A stretch of DNA of 64,000 nt from Sepioteuthis lessoniana (GCA_963585895.1 OY757934.1:37288336-37352335); one strand, 5' to 3'. Shown: positions 20,911 to 32,700, counted from the first letter of the stretch. Program-made: numbers and translations. The notes: generated from the letters alone by a model not told the origin.

Positions 20911-21984
20911 AACCAAATCAAACCAAAGTTTATAGAATTTTCCTCAATTTTATTCTACTGTACCAACAAATTCCATGCCACATTTGTGGGCATTTTATAT
21001 GCTGGTACGTTTTAATTATATAAAATTCGCTAACATTCTTATCTCAGGCTGGTTGCTAGGTTTTAAAGAATGTGAAACAAATTTTATTTTCTGTCAAAGT
21101 CAGTTTAACAATTACATACTGCATAAAAATATATAAAAATAATCTTAAATGGATAAAAATTTCATTATCTCAAACAGGTATATTTTGCTCATAGATGACC
21201 CTATATTCACGAAGACTCAAAAATAGAAGCATCTTCACCAGCCCCAGTTTAGTATTCTTCCCAGGATATCAATATAAAGGACAAACTCAAATATCTCATA
21301 TCAAGAATATCTCATCCCGAGGCAGGCGTCTTGTCACATGGCCGACTCTTGGGTTCCTAACGTTCTCTTTAAACGGAAGTCCGGCGCCCTTTAGAATATA
21401 TTATTATCTCCCAGTAAAAGTTCTGACCCAATACTAGGGAATTTTCTTATTATGACTGCTTTTATTCTGTTTAATTCAATTTACAATCTTTATCTGAAAA
21501 TTCCTACTGTCACAGATATATGTCAACCTTCCCATAACTGGGCTAGTGTCTCGTTTCCGGTAACTTGGACTTGCCTTGTCAAGTAATTCAATAGTCTAGA
21601 AGGTTTGGCGCGTGCATTAAGCAAGGCCAATTTCTGGATCGTTCTTCTTGTTGATGAAATAGTCACTGAGTTATAATTAACATTAGCAACCCAGGAATTC
21701 AATAGAGAGCTGGAAGTCATCGATAATTGAAACCTTGTTGGAGTTAATTAACTTTACTTCCTCCTTCCTCAATAACATAACTAATAATGATGTTTACACT
21801 TTCCTATTATCCTGTTCCGGTCATTTTAGTATATTTGTTAGATGTATTAGCGCATATGGGCATTTATTCAATTACCCGTTTTTGTGAATTCCGTGGGTCT
21901 AGTAACTCAATTTAATATTAAATTCATTACAAAAAGAACGTGTCCATATGAAGAAAGAAGAAATAAAAAGCAAACCGCAGTCAA
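20911..21984. other. No recognised feature
   Basis: Unclassified AT-rich DNA. Open frames at 21195-21437 (+) and 21523-21720 (-) show no motif. Confidence 0.45.
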
Positions 21985-22140
21985 ATAATAATTATAACAC
22001 GCTTAAAAGCCACCGTCTGTGGCCACTCAACACAATAAGTTATAATCCTATTTATAGACATTGTCAAATCATCAATCAAAAAATAAAGGGGAAGTATTCA
22101 ATAATTAAAATTTTATAGTTATCTCCTATGAGATAACTAT
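21985..22140. repeat. Unclassified dispersed repeat F, copy 1
   Basis: Shares a run of matching words with 25235-25520: CACGCTTAAAAGCCACC against CACTTAAAAGACACC, and AAATAAAGGGGAAGTATTCAA against AAATAAAGAGAAGTATTCAA, then TAGTTATCT against CAGTTATCT. The order is the same. No coding potential. Confidence 0.5.
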
Positions 22141-22179
22141 ATCAACACATTTAATGCGTACAGAACTCCAATATTATTA

Positions 22180-22181
<2 letters not shown>

Positions 22182-22218
<37 letters not shown>
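22182..22218. repeat. (CA)n(TA)n microsatellite
   Basis: CA repeat followed by a short TA run. Confidence 0.95.
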
Positions 22219-22530
22219 AGGTGTGAAAAAGTAGCAAGACAAAATAATTAATTTGTTTTAATCAAAATTTGAAATTTAAACGAGGCATATGCGGTGATGA
22301 TGTATACACGTCTAGACAGCTGTCTTGACGTCCAGAAGAGTAAGTGCTAATTCTCGGTACTTTTTGATCTGCATTTTTTTTTACCGAAACCTGAGTAGCT
22401 TCACATAATACCAAAAGGGAAGTTGCAGAGGTGCTTTTACAAATGGAAAACTCACTAGAATAAGTATTCTGAATGTCGACGGGGCTATTAAAGTTTTATT
22501 AATTCTTCCTTTTTGTCTTGCTAAATATAG
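22219..22530. mobile_element. Possible mariner-type MITE
   Basis: Short inverted ends AGCAAGACAAAA near 22233 and TTTTGTCTTGCT near 22512 bracket about 300 bp. Neither a TA target duplication nor a transposase frame was confirmed, so this is tentative. Confidence 0.35.
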
Positions 22531-23155
22531 ATTCACTCAGGATACTTTTTAAAATACTTCTTGCACATATATACACACATACATATCTATATAGTTGATG
22601 AACATTATGTGTTTTTGTGTGAGTGTGATTGCATTTATATAAGTGTGAGTTCGCTTGGTTGCATTTAAGTGCAAATCTACATGTAAGCTTATACCGAATT
22701 ATGTGTATACAAGTAAGTATGTAAGTGTGTAATCATATATCAGAAAGCATGTATATATAAAAACTTTTGTAGACTGAGGCTGTTATCAAAACGTTTCGAG
22801 CATTTATCAACATCATGCTAATGTACATCCTCTATACCTGAGACAATCACTGGCTTGTATAATAATATTCAAATTATGACATATTCATAAGTCATATTAT
22901 TTGTGTAAAATCAATTCTGAATGTCACTTGACTTCAACTCAACTGAATCTGTGTAATGAATTTTAATTTTCCTTTGAGAAATTCGGTCGAATTTTCATAC
23001 ACAAATTTCGATCGACAATTAAACTGGGTGATATTGCCCTAAACCACTCGAAACTCACTTTGTAATTCATTTTGCTTAGCAATCTTACACAAGATGGACT
23101 ATCTGCATGCAAAGTAGTCTGCCTTTGGAGAATATTCCTAATGTTTAGCATTTTC
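22531..23155. other. No recognised feature
   Basis: AT-rich unclassified DNA; a phrase AAAACGTTTCGAGCATTTATC near 22790 suggests some dispersed repeat but could not be placed. Confidence 0.4.
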
Positions 23156-23159
23156 AACT

Positions 23160-24065
23160 AATATTTTTCTTCATCTCTTTCTGATCATTTTCAACTAATT
23201 CTTTCCTTCATCTTTTTCTGATCGTTTTCAACTAATTTTTTCTTCATCTTTTTCTTACCATTTTTAACTATTTTTTTCTTCATCTTTTTCTTATAATTTT
23301 CAACTAAATTTTTTCTTCTTTTTTTTTCTTACCATTTTCAACTATTTTTTTCTTCATCTTTTTCTTATAATTTTCAACTAAATTTTTTCTTCTTTTTTTT
23401 TCTCATCATTTTCAACTATTTTTTTCTTCATTTTTTTCTTATAATTTTCAACTAAATTTTTTCTTCTTTTTTTTTCTCATCATTTTCAACTATATTTTTC
23501 TTCATCTTTTTCTTATAATTTTCAACTAAATTTTTTCTTCTTTTTTTTTCTCATCATTTTCAACTATTTTTTTCTTCATCTTTTTCTTATAATTTTCAAC
23601 TAAATTTTTTCTTCTTTTTTTTTCTCATCATTTTCAACTATTTTTTTCTTCATCTTTTTCTTATAATTTTCAACTAAATTTTTTCTTCTTTTTTTTTCTT
23701 ACCATTTTCAACTATTTTTTTCTTCATCTTTTTCTTATAATTTTCAACTAAATTTTTTCTTCTTTTTTTTTCTCATCATTTTCAACTATATTTTTCTTCA
23801 TCTTTTTCTTATAATTTTCAACTAATTTTTTTCTTCTTTTTTTTTCTCATCATTTTCAACTATTTTTTTCTTCATCTTTTTCTTATAATTTTCAACTAAA
23901 TTTTTTCTTCTTTTTTTTTCTCATCATTTTCAACTAATTTTTTCTTCATCTTTTTCTTATAATTTTCAACTAAATTTTTTCTTTTTTTTTTCTCATCATT
24001 TTCAACTAATTTTTTCTTCATCTTTTTCTTATCCTTTTCTACTATTTTTTTCTTCATCTTTTCCG
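23160..24065. repeat. 74-bp polypyrimidine minisatellite (dimeric units)
   Basis: The phrase TTATAATTTTCAACTAA starts at 23291, 23365, 23439, 23513, 23587, 23661, 23735, 23809, 23883 and 23957, exactly 74 bp apart. Each 74-bp unit is a dimer of two diverged halves of about 37 bp, both built on TTTTTCTT and TTTTCAACTA. The plus strand is almost devoid of G. Simpler 37-bp monomers flank it on both sides (23160-23280 and 24000-24065). Confidence 0.97.
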
Positions 24066-24227
24066 GTTTATTTTTTTGTTATTTTTTTTTATCAATTCTT
24101 ATCTATTTCAATTCTTTTGTTTTTCTTTTCTGAAATTTCTTCTTCTTCTTCTTCTTCTTGACTTTACATGTATTTACTATTTTTCTGTCTTCATCTACTT
24201 TTACATTCTTATCTTTACTATTATTTT

Positions 24228-24625
24228 TTCGCCCTGTCGGCGAGGTTTAGAATATGCTGATTATATCACCATGATAGATGTGTAAGACCCTTCTCAAAAA
24301 AGGGGTGTCCTTGGTATGACACTGAACGGCATCTGATAGTGTGGTTTCTGTTCTGAATATCTAGTCAGTGTTGGGTACTCCTTCCATGCCATTAATCCCA
24401 GGTTCACTCAGTCTTGTAGTCGTAGTACCTGTTAAGGTCCCATCTCTGCGTTAAATACATCAGTTTAAAGATTATCCGTATTCAAGTGAACCGTCGGTAA
24501 AAAAAAGTCTTAAAAAACAACTACTCAATCTAAATATACAGTGAACGTAATTCCCTAACCTCTTGTCATAAAATAATGAGAGACTGATTGGTATGCCGTT
24601 AAGATAAATCAATCAATCCATCAAT
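24228..24625 (+). mobile_element. SINE B copy 4 (diverged)
   Basis: Head CCCTGTCGGCGAGGTTTAG, body ACTGAACGGCATCTGATAG, degraded core CTGCGTTAAATACATC near 24448, and tail ATTGGTATGCCGTTAAG then AATCAATCAATCC. Diverged across its length; the tail hairpin is degraded. Confidence 0.75.
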
Positions 24626-24717
24626 CGATATTTCTTTTCATCTTCTCTTTTTTCCTTTCACTCTCGTTATGATTTTTATCTTTTCCCCTTATCATTTAAT
24701 ACTCGTCCAATAATTTA

Positions 24718-25015
24718 CGTAGCCCAGTCGGCTGGGGCTGCAGAATGCGCAGATTGCTTCTCTGCAGAGGTGTAAGACTCCGCCAACGAGTGTCCTGGTT
24801 AGGACATTAAATAATCTGATGGTGTGGTTCCAGTAATGCTAGAGCTTTGGGGGAATGCAGAACACCCCTTCTTTGCCATCGCTCCCAGGTCCACTGTGGT
24901 CCAGTGTGGTAGCACCTGATAGTGTTCTATCTGTGGGTCAAATAGAAATAAACTGTGTACTTGGCATTAAATAACCTACAATGGTTGATAAGCTATAAAC
25001 TTAACCCAACCAAAC
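24718..25015 (+). mobile_element. SINE B copy 5 (compact)
   Basis: Good head GTAGCCCAGTCGGCTGGGG at 24720, which contains a perfect 5-bp stem CCCAG-TCGG-CTGGG. Body AATAATCTGATGGTGTGG and GCCATCGCTCCCAGG, core CTGTGGGTCAAATAG near 24941, and tail GGCATTAAATAACCTACAA then TGGTTGATAAGC, ending AACCCAACCAAACC. The variable segment between core and tail is nearly absent, so this copy shows the minimal family B structure. Confidence 0.88.
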
Positions 25016-25870
25016 CAAACTAATAATTTACGGATCTTCTCATAATCCTAAAAATGCTGTATCTGTGCGTTCTGTCTAATTTGAAACTGTCACCCCACGG
25101 TGGTTTCTGTCTAGTACAAACTTTTACATCCGTAGAAAGCCTACAATTATTTTAGAAACTATTGGATATCAATTTTTAAATAGTTATAACAGTAAAAACA
25201 TGTTCCCTTTTAATTTCATTATTATCATTATTCAGATAATCAATCACTTAAAAGACACCTTCGGTGGACATAAGGCTCGATGTCGAATCACATTGTAATT
25301 ATTCTTATTACAAATTACAAAAAATAAGGGAAATTTTTGTTGGAATTTCTTTCATGAATATTAATTATTATGCACTCATAGCCATAAAAACAGAGGGTAC
25401 AAGGATCCAAATGTTTTGATCATAGCAACTAAGATGATGACCCTAGTCTCATGACACATGTGTACGGTGAAATAAAGAGAAGTATTCAAATATTAGTTTT
25501 TAACAGTTATCTAAGTTAATTATAATGGTATAGGTGAGTGTGGGGATACTGAAAATAATATTCTGATAAGTTATGAAGTAACTCTATATTTATGTAAATA
25601 TGTCCACAATTAGCAAAGTTTTTATGCTATGAATGTAGAGTTGAGATTTGAAAGTCGCGAGTAATTAAAATGGTTTGAAATTGTCTCAAGAGAATAATTA
25701 GTTAGACTATGTTACCTAAGATTTGACAAGACATCGTCAATTAACGAAAATATAAATAATAAAGCTCCTTGAACTCGGGTACCAGAGATAGTTCGGTTAT
25801 TTTCGAAAAAATGTCAATCAATTAAACTTATTTTGGTAAAAATATATTTAAAGATTATTCATCTTTATTA
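25016..25870. other. Unclassified DNA with repeat F copy 2
   Basis: 25235-25520 matches repeat F at 21985-22140. The rest is AT-rich without recognised features. Confidence 0.45.
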
Positions 25871-25882
25871 AAAGTAAATGGT

Positions 25883-26168
25883 ATAACATATCATATTACA
25901 CAACCCCTCCGCTCAGGCAGGATTTTTTAAGCGGAGTTTAACAGGTTTGAATTCAGATTTTTTCTTCTCCTAGACTAGTAGCCTCACCAAGGCTGAAGAA
26001 CTCAGTCTGCCCTACTATTTACCCATAGCTGGAGGGAGAATAATTGGATTCATGCCTTTCCCAAGGGTATTAGTGCTATGTGAAATGCAATCAGTCCCGT
26101 CCAAGATTTGAACTCGTGTCGCCGTGTTCAGTTCCTACGACGATAACCATTGCACCACAGGCACCTCC
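25883..26168 (-). mobile_element. SINE A copy 5
   Basis: Plus strand shows the reversed end ACAACCCCTCCGCTCAGGC, core ACTATTTACCCATAGC near 26012, and head CCATTGCACCACAGGCACC. A 12-bp target-site duplication with one mismatch is at 25871-25882 (AAAGTAAATGGT) and 26169-26180 (AAAGTAAGTGGT). Confidence 0.92.
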
Positions 26169-26179
26169 AAAGTAAGTGG

Positions 26180-28370
26180 TTTATGATAGAATTGAATTAG
26201 ATGTTCCACAGTAAACATATTTTTCAGAGGAACTGTTTTGTTTTTGCTTTTTATTATTTTTTGCCCATTACTTTACATAGAAACTACATATTCTCTCTTG
26301 CATTATATTCAATTTCAAGTCAAACAATATTTGCCTGGATTCTTTTAAAATAATAATATGAATGATCTTTCACAACTTTTTTGATCGTCATCTTAAATAG
26401 AAATCTAACATTATCATGCATTATTTTAATAAAAAAAAAAAAAAAACATTTTGTTGAAAAGTAAATGAAAACAACTGCACTACTGGTAACCAGTTATTTA
26501 GCTTAGCTTAGTTTCATACAAGGCCAGAAATATATAGCACTCAGTGAGAATTGAACTCACTAGCTACAGCTATCCTAGTTTGAGGTCTGATCCCACCTTA
26601 CTACAGGAAGCCGTGAAAGTGTTCTTGAACTCAGATTTTTGGTATTTTTGATCTTGGGACCAACCAATTTTACTTGATTCTCCCTCTATTATTGAAAGAC
26701 AATTCAACCGAAACTTTTACACAAAATTAAAGTCATAATAAGTCTGCGTTTATTTTAGATGCATTCCCCTCCCGCTTGTTATTCCTCCAACTTTTTATAT
26801 AAATGTATACGACACATTTCCTAATGTTGTATACTCACAACCATAATACATACAACTGCACGTGTAGATATATAAATATACACTTACATGCGGAAACATC
26901 ATTAACCGGTTATTAACGACTTCAATGAACGAAGGAATACACTTCTTTATAAAAATATATCTCTCACATTGTATTCTCCAAAGGGTGATGTTTGTTGTGT
27001 ATGAGAGATGAGTTGGAGACGGGGACAGACTGCAATACTGACCCAAGTTCTTCTCGTGACCATAGCAGCACTTCTTCCTCATCTTGGCTGGGGTTGCTCA
27101 ACCGTGGGTCACTGAGGACCCAAAGCCCTCTGTCTGCCGCTTGCTCTCACTTCGGCATCTTGTCTCCAACTGACTCTAACCGTCTGGCCACCTGGTTATG
27201 TTATTGTCTAACGTACACCTGCTTCCGCTGTTCTTCCGCTTATTTACACAGGTGCATCTCTTGATTGGCGGCTCGGTAGAGGGTCAATATATAACAATTA
27301 TTTGTTTCCCAAACATGGCTTCAGCTGGGACTGATATACTTGGAAAAATACGGCGCCTTCTTGAATTCATTAAAATTCAAACAGCTCATACGAAGACTTG
27401 GACGGTTCAATGTGGGTAACGAATAATGAAATGACAGTCAGTACAAATACATTAAAAAATCTCAATAAAACCTCCTACATATAACACAAAGAAAAAACAA
27501 ACTAAAAGTACAAATTTTTGAAGCTCTCTATATAAAGATCAACACACTTTCCTTAAACAAGATCAACTTTGAACTCAGCAACTACATTCTAAAATACCTT
27601 TAACAATTTTCCCATCAATTCTTCCTCTAAACACTTATAAAATCTTTTTCTTCCATAAATTTTCCTCCCACTTGTTCTTCCTTCTAAGTTTTATAAAAAT
27701 ATATACAGCTTACTTCTTTATCCGTTCCACAAAAATAGCTCCAGCTGGTATGGAAAGTACTTGGAAAAATACGACACCTTCACGAATTCATTCCAACAAC
27801 AGTCAAACAACTTATACGAAAACTTGAAGGGTCAATGACAAAATAAGCAGAAATGAAGTACTCTGCCCTATTTAATCAAACATGTTTAAAAGTGAAAATG
27901 CTGCACACACACACGCACATATATATGCTTTCATTTATATTCCCAAGTGTCTATTTGAATAGTATCCTATGATCTATTTGATAGATCCAAACATCTTATC
28001 TTTACAGGATATTGTAACGGTCTGCAGTTATCCAAATTGACTACGCAAATCACACCCTTGGGATGATAACTCGTTTCAACTTCAACTCTTTCATTATTCG
28101 TAATAATGATAATAATAATGATAATAATAACAATAATGATCATAATAATAATAATAAAGGAATAATAAATCCTATACAAAGGCAAGAATTGTTGCTAAGG
28201 TAGGTTTTCATGACGATATTTTTTTCAAAATCCGAAAATGGTGAATACGTCTAAAACAAACGCAAACTTATGGTGACTTTGCTTTTGAGTAAGTTTCAGT
28301 TGAATTGTTTTTCAATAATAAAAAGAGAATCAAGAAAAGTTGGTTGATCTCTAGATCAGAAATACCCAAA
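26180..28370. other. Mostly unclassified; GC-richer patch at 26985-27290
   Basis: AT-rich DNA with one patch of clearly higher GC. On the minus strand this patch includes an open frame, 26795-27082, starting MRKKCCYGHEKNLGQ, in a CCAAGATGAGG context. The KKCCYG start resembles the N-terminus of some THAP zinc-binding domains, but the rest does not continue the fold. Also present: SINE E at 26505-26640 and a TAA-type microsatellite at 28098-28158. No confident gene. Confidence 0.4.
26505..26640 (-). mobile_element. SINE E-like fragment, copy 2
   Basis: Reverse strand reads GTGAGTTCAATTCTCACTGAG, with a B-box-like GAGTTCAATTC, and TAAGCTAAGC. The same phrases occur at 28372-28480, so this is a dispersed repeat with a possible tRNA-like head. 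Confidence 0.6.
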
Positions 28371-28371
28371 A

Positions 28372-28480
28372 TTTGAGTTCAAGAACACTTTTGCGACTTT
28401 CAAGTTGTAATAGGGGGTGCGCATCTTGAGTTAGGACAGTTGCTTTAAGTGAGTTCAATTCTCAATGAGTGCTTCATAAG
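28372..28480 (+). mobile_element. SINE E-like fragment, copy 3
   Basis: TTGAGTTCAAGAACACTTTTG, then GTGAGTTCAATTCTCAATGAG and CATAAGCTAAGC, matching copy 2 in reverse orientation. Confidence 0.6.
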
Positions 28481-28705
28481 CTAAGCTTTGTGAATGATTA
28501 TCACTAAAAATTTGGTTGCCATCAGATGTGGTGTTTTGTAGAACATCACCTAATGATCGGAGTCGTGAAACGCGGATATCAATCGTTTTTTATTTGAATT
28601 TTTAATATCATTATGCTTGCTCTAGACCTTTCTGCACTGTACGCTTCTTATGCATTGATAACTTGCATTTCTTACTGATTTTACTGGTGTTTTAGCTTTT
28701 ACTGA

Positions 28706-28709
28706 ACGG

Positions 28710-28756
<47 letters not shown>

Positions 28757-28792
28757 CATGTAATTTAGACTGCGACCCCTGGGTTTCATGGA
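28706..28792. repeat. (AT)n tract plus half of a foldback repeat
   Basis: An AT tract of about 45 bp is followed at 28753-28792 by TTCCATGTAATTTAGACTGC then GGGTTTCATGGA. This equals one arm of the foldback at 56439-56546. Only one arm is present here. Confidence 0.75.
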
Positions 28793-29003
28793 GTTTTTAC
28801 AAAACAATAATCATCAGGCAGTTAACAAAATGAAATGAATCGAAAAAATAGTCAAAAACCGTTGTGATTTTGTCGGAATCTTTACGAGTGATTGTAAGTG
28901 TGTGAGATTATGTAGGTGTTTGCGTGTGTTTGTGTGGGTTTTAGTTGCGTGTTATTGTGTGTGTATGTGTGGGTGGCATGTAGTGTATGGATACAAACCC
29001 AAA

Positions 29004-29028
29004 AAGTGATTTGATACAACCAACACGG

Positions 29029-29074
<46 letters not shown>

Positions 29075-29099
29075 CCGTGTTGGTTGTATCAAATCACTT
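29004..29099. repeat. Perfect 29-bp palindrome with a TA-repeat core
   Basis: Arms 29004-29032 and 29071-29099 are perfect reverse complements over 29 bp, with about 38 bp of pure AT between. A related single arm, with GGTGATTTAGTGACAACC, occurs at 56651-56680, also beside a TA tract. Confidence 0.95.
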
Positions 29100-29121
29100 G
29101 TGGAGTTTGTCTTCTAAGAGA

Positions 29122-29482
29122 GCAGTCTCTTTAGCGTAATGGCTAACTGTGATATCTTTGTCACAAGTACGGACTCCAGCCGTTCACTTTCGGACTAATA
29201 TCCTTGGTAAAAGTAAGAATACCCTTATTCCCTCCAGTTATGCCCCAGCTATGGGTTAAATAGTACCACTACTGTTCTTCTAGGAGAATGGTTTAGCATT
29301 AGATAACCTTCAAAGGTTAACAAAGGTTAACAAAGGTTAACAAAGAAACCAAACCAAACCATCCAGTTATGCATTATACGTTACCAACACTCTTCTTCGA
29401 CGGGTATGAATTTGATTTTTAATTACCCACGAAGGTTGTTTTGCCTCTAAACAAAGAAACCAAATCAAACCGTCCCAGTATA
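29122..29482 (+). mobile_element. SINE D copy 1, with duplicated 3' part
   Basis: Head TTTAGCGTAATGGCTAACTG, body AATATCCTTGGTAAAAG, core CTATGGGTTAAATAG near 29260, then tail AGCATTAGATAACCTTCAA then AGGTTAACAAAGG (short repeat), ending GAAACCAAACCAAACC. A second partial 3' part follows at 29359-29482 ending AAACCAAATCAAACC. Family D resembles A in head and core but ends with the tail seen in family B. Confidence 0.8.
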
Positions 29483-29985
29483 CAACCAAACGATTTGATT
29501 TATCGATTCTTGAGGAAAGTTCTCACACAAAAATAAGCATTGATACTGAAATGAAGTATGAATAGTTTACCGGTTTAAAATGAACGAACAGACTGTGAAT
29601 TACTGCTACGAGATAGGAATACTTGAAAGCAAATAACTTTATATATATTAAGAATATTAATCTGGAATAGTCAATCGGAGATATATAATTGTTAGGAAAT
29701 ATTTATTATCAAATAAGAATTATTACCTGAAACAAATTAGTTGCTTGAACAACAACAACAACAACAACAACAACTACAACAACAAAACACTTGTGCATCA
29801 GAGAATTCAATGAACGTTGACATACGGACAAACTAACAATTCATTGAATTAACGTCGACTTGTGAAATAAAAATGCATCTCAGATTTTACAGTTGTCTCG
29901 ATATATCTCTGATTCAAGTCTTGACCATTGGCCAGCATATACTATTACTATACTCTATATACTATATACTATACATATGCATATG

Positions 29986-29986
<1 letters not shown>

Positions 29987-30073
<87 letters not shown>

Positions 30074-30074
30074 G
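29987..30074. repeat. (CA)n(TA)n microsatellite
   Basis: About 29 CA units followed by about 14 TA units. Confidence 0.97.
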
Positions 30075-30575
30075 CAAAGTAACTTAAACACTGTGAAAGT
30101 CGATAATCCAGCAAAGTAAATAGGTGTCGGTAAAAGTCGAGGACAGCCATGAGAGCTTTTGGGAAAATGAAGACGAAGAAGCAAACGTGATAAAGCAAAA
30201 ATAAGACTGTTAAGGAGTAAAAACTTTGAATAAAGTTGGAGAGGGAGAATAGAAAATCAGAAAGAGATATCCGTCTGGAAAGGTCAACAAGAAATATAAA
30301 GGACGGAAGTATTGAAAGTTGAACTGAAGAAGATAACATTAAATCCTACCAACAACTCCTTCGCTGCATATGGCACTTATTGAAAGCGTTTTGCGGAACA
30401 TATTGTTAGTGTTCATCATAAGATTTTCTTAGATAAGTTTACTGCCTGATTATTCTTGGCATTTTCTCTTAGACATTCTTATAGTTGATAATAAATTTCA
30501 ATGAGGTTGAAATCATTATGACAAATATGCCGATAAACTAAAAACATAATATTTTTACTTGAGCAAATTTATTCC
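30075..30575. other. No recognised feature
   Basis: AT-rich DNA; the minus-strand open frame at 29962-30339 is dominated by translated microsatellite and is not credible. Confidence 0.5.
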
Positions 30576-30590
30576 ATATGTGTAAGCACT

Positions 30591-30884
30591 AGGAGGTGCC
30601 CGTGGTGTAATGGTTATCGTCGTTGGAAATGGACACGACGACATGAGTTCAAACCCTAGATGAGACTGATTGCATTTCACATAGCACTAATACCCTTGGG
30701 AAAGATATGAATCCAATTATTCTCCCTCCAGCTATGGGTAAATAGTAGGACAGAGTGGGTTCTTCAGCCTTGGTGAGGTAACTAGTCTAGGAGAAGGAAA
30801 ACTCTGAATTCAGACCTGTTAAACTCCGCTCAAAAACTGACCTTGTGTCATATCCTGCCTAAGCGGAGGGGTTGGGTAAATATG
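30591..30884 (+). mobile_element. SINE A copy 6 (youngest-looking)
   Basis: Near-complete. Head GGTGCCCGTGGTGTAATGG with A-box-like TGGTGTAATGG, B-box-like GAGTTCAAACCC near 30647, core CTATGGGTAAATAG near 30735, and end CCTTGTGTCATATCCTGCC then GCGGAGGGG. A perfect 15-bp target-site duplication, ATATGTGTAAGCACT, is at 30576-30590 and 30885-30899. The intact duplication suggests a comparatively recent insertion. Confidence 0.95.
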
Positions 30885-30899
30885 ATATGTGTAAGCACT

Positions 30900-32020
30900 T
30901 GGGAGAGTTGATGATAGAATACATTAATAACCATTAATAAGTTATGTAGGTCGAGAAATAGATTAACAGAGAACAGGACAATGAATTTGACACCCGTAGA
31001 TATCTCTGAATGTATGTCACCTGTGTTGGAAATGTTATTTGCTTAACATGAGTGAATATTGTGCGATGGGAAATAAGTAGGTGGGGGTTCGCTAATTGGT
31101 CGAGCGGTGTCACCTGACAGGAAGAAAATAGAAGAGACTGAAAATGTTAATTTGATTCTTGATCAGTCGGACTATTGACAGGATTGGAAAACAACGTCAA
31201 GCTTCCTCAGTGCAAACTTTGAAAATCGTGAATATGGATTTTTGACGATTGAATTTCTCCACAGGCCTAAATGATAGGCAAAAACCCATACAATGAGAGA
31301 AGGCACGAGTGATCACAAAATAAAAAGGGTAAACAAAAAGCAATTGTGAGTTTGTGACTTTTTTTTTTCATCTTCCCTACCTAAGCAATGTTAAGACTCT
31401 TTTTGGACTCGAGTGACAACTTGATACATCAACAATACAAAAAAATGCATTAAACCTTATTTTAAAGTTGAAAAGTATACGTATTCGTAACAAAGGTTTA
31501 TTTTATTTTATAATGTAATCAATATTCATTAGTTTGTGAATAAATTAAATGACATACAGATATACTGAAATAAAGAGAAAAGTGTCTCGGCTCAAGATTG
31601 ATTCTTCTTTTTCTCTTTCATCACCAACATTGTGGTATCATCGCTTTGACGTCTCCTAGTCTGAAATACGAAATGGTCATTTTATTTGCACATATTTTAA
31701 AAGAGTTTTTGCACGGAAGCCTTTTAAAAAAATTCATTTGTTTGAAAGTGCCAGGCAATATTGTATTGTATTAAAATTGCTAAGTCATTGTTTAATGGTT
31801 AAGAATTTGATATTTTGTTAATATTCATTAACATTCATGAATATGCAAAAGATCTAATAAACAGAAAAAGTGATAATTAATAGAATAATTCTTAAGAAAG
31901 AAATGCATCAGCAAAATACTGTCATCATTTTCTTTCTTTTATCATTAGAATTAATGAAGGAGTTCTTATGGCATGATGGCCAAATTGTTGAACTATGGCG
32001 TAAAAGTAACATTGTTTGAC
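30900..32020. other. No recognised feature
   Basis: AT-rich DNA without a recognisable gene or repeat. Confidence 0.5.
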
Positions 32021-32080
32021 TGTGTTTTATGACATATAAACCTTTGTAGGTTATCTAATGCCAAATCCTGTTAAAACACA
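32021..32080 (-). mobile_element. SINE B/D 3' tail fragment
   Basis: Plus strand reads GACATATAAACCTTTG then TAGGTTATCTAATGCC, the reverse complement of the shared hairpin tail, without a recognisable body. Only about 60 bp survive. Confidence 0.65.
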
Positions 32081-32086
32081 CATATA

Positions 32087-32330
32087 CAGGGTGTCTCAAA
32101 ATAGATGTAAGCTATCAATAGGATTATGATTTATTTTTGAGACAAGCGCAATGGCAGTCATTTGGAACAAGTCCTGTAAAAAATGCATGCTTTGAGCTTG
32201 AGCCATGAAATCAATATTTATAATTGTTATTATATCAGCTTTCAGGACGTGCAATCTTTTTTTAAGTTTCTTGTCTCAGTAAAAAATCATTATCATATTA
32301 ATGAATTGCATCTATTTTGAGACGGTTTTG
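32087..32330. mobile_element. Tc1/mariner-like MITE
   Basis: Non-coding element of about 244 bp with inverted ends CAGGGTGTCTCAAAATAG (left) and CTATTTTGAGACGG (right). The inner GTCTCAAAATAGATG of the left end is matched exactly on the right. End sequence of this CAGGGTG...type is typical of Tc1/mariner relatives. No transposase frame. Confidence 0.75.
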
Positions 32331-32658
32331 AATAATTTTGTCTCCAAATAAGTAGAGAGGTAGAATATTTTTTCCTCTCTTCTCCAAGGCATTGTGATTG
32401 AGCATTAATAGTTGTTATGGTATACTATTGTCAAATCCGAAATACAAAAGAACACAACATTATTATTAGTAGAGTTATTAGCAGTCACATGGGTCCAATG
32501 TATATGGAGACACCCGATATAATATTAAATATACATGATTTGTAAACGAATAGTTTGCTGGTAGCATTATTTTAAAACAGGCGATGTCACTCAGGTAAGG
32601 CGGAAGCAGAGGGTGGTGGATGTTCTGGGAATCCCTATATAAGATAGAAGATTTCTTG

Positions 32659-32700
<42 letters not shown>

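Noticed and set aside
26795-27082. Possible THAP-domain gene
   Set aside because: Only the first few residues resemble the domain; the remaining zinc ligands and AVPTF-type motif are not visible. Kept only as a low-interest observation.
29962-30339. Open frames of 60-125 residues over CA/TA microsatellites (HTHTHT, YIYIYI, VCVCVC)
   Set aside because: They are translations of simple repeats with no start context, domain or conservation.
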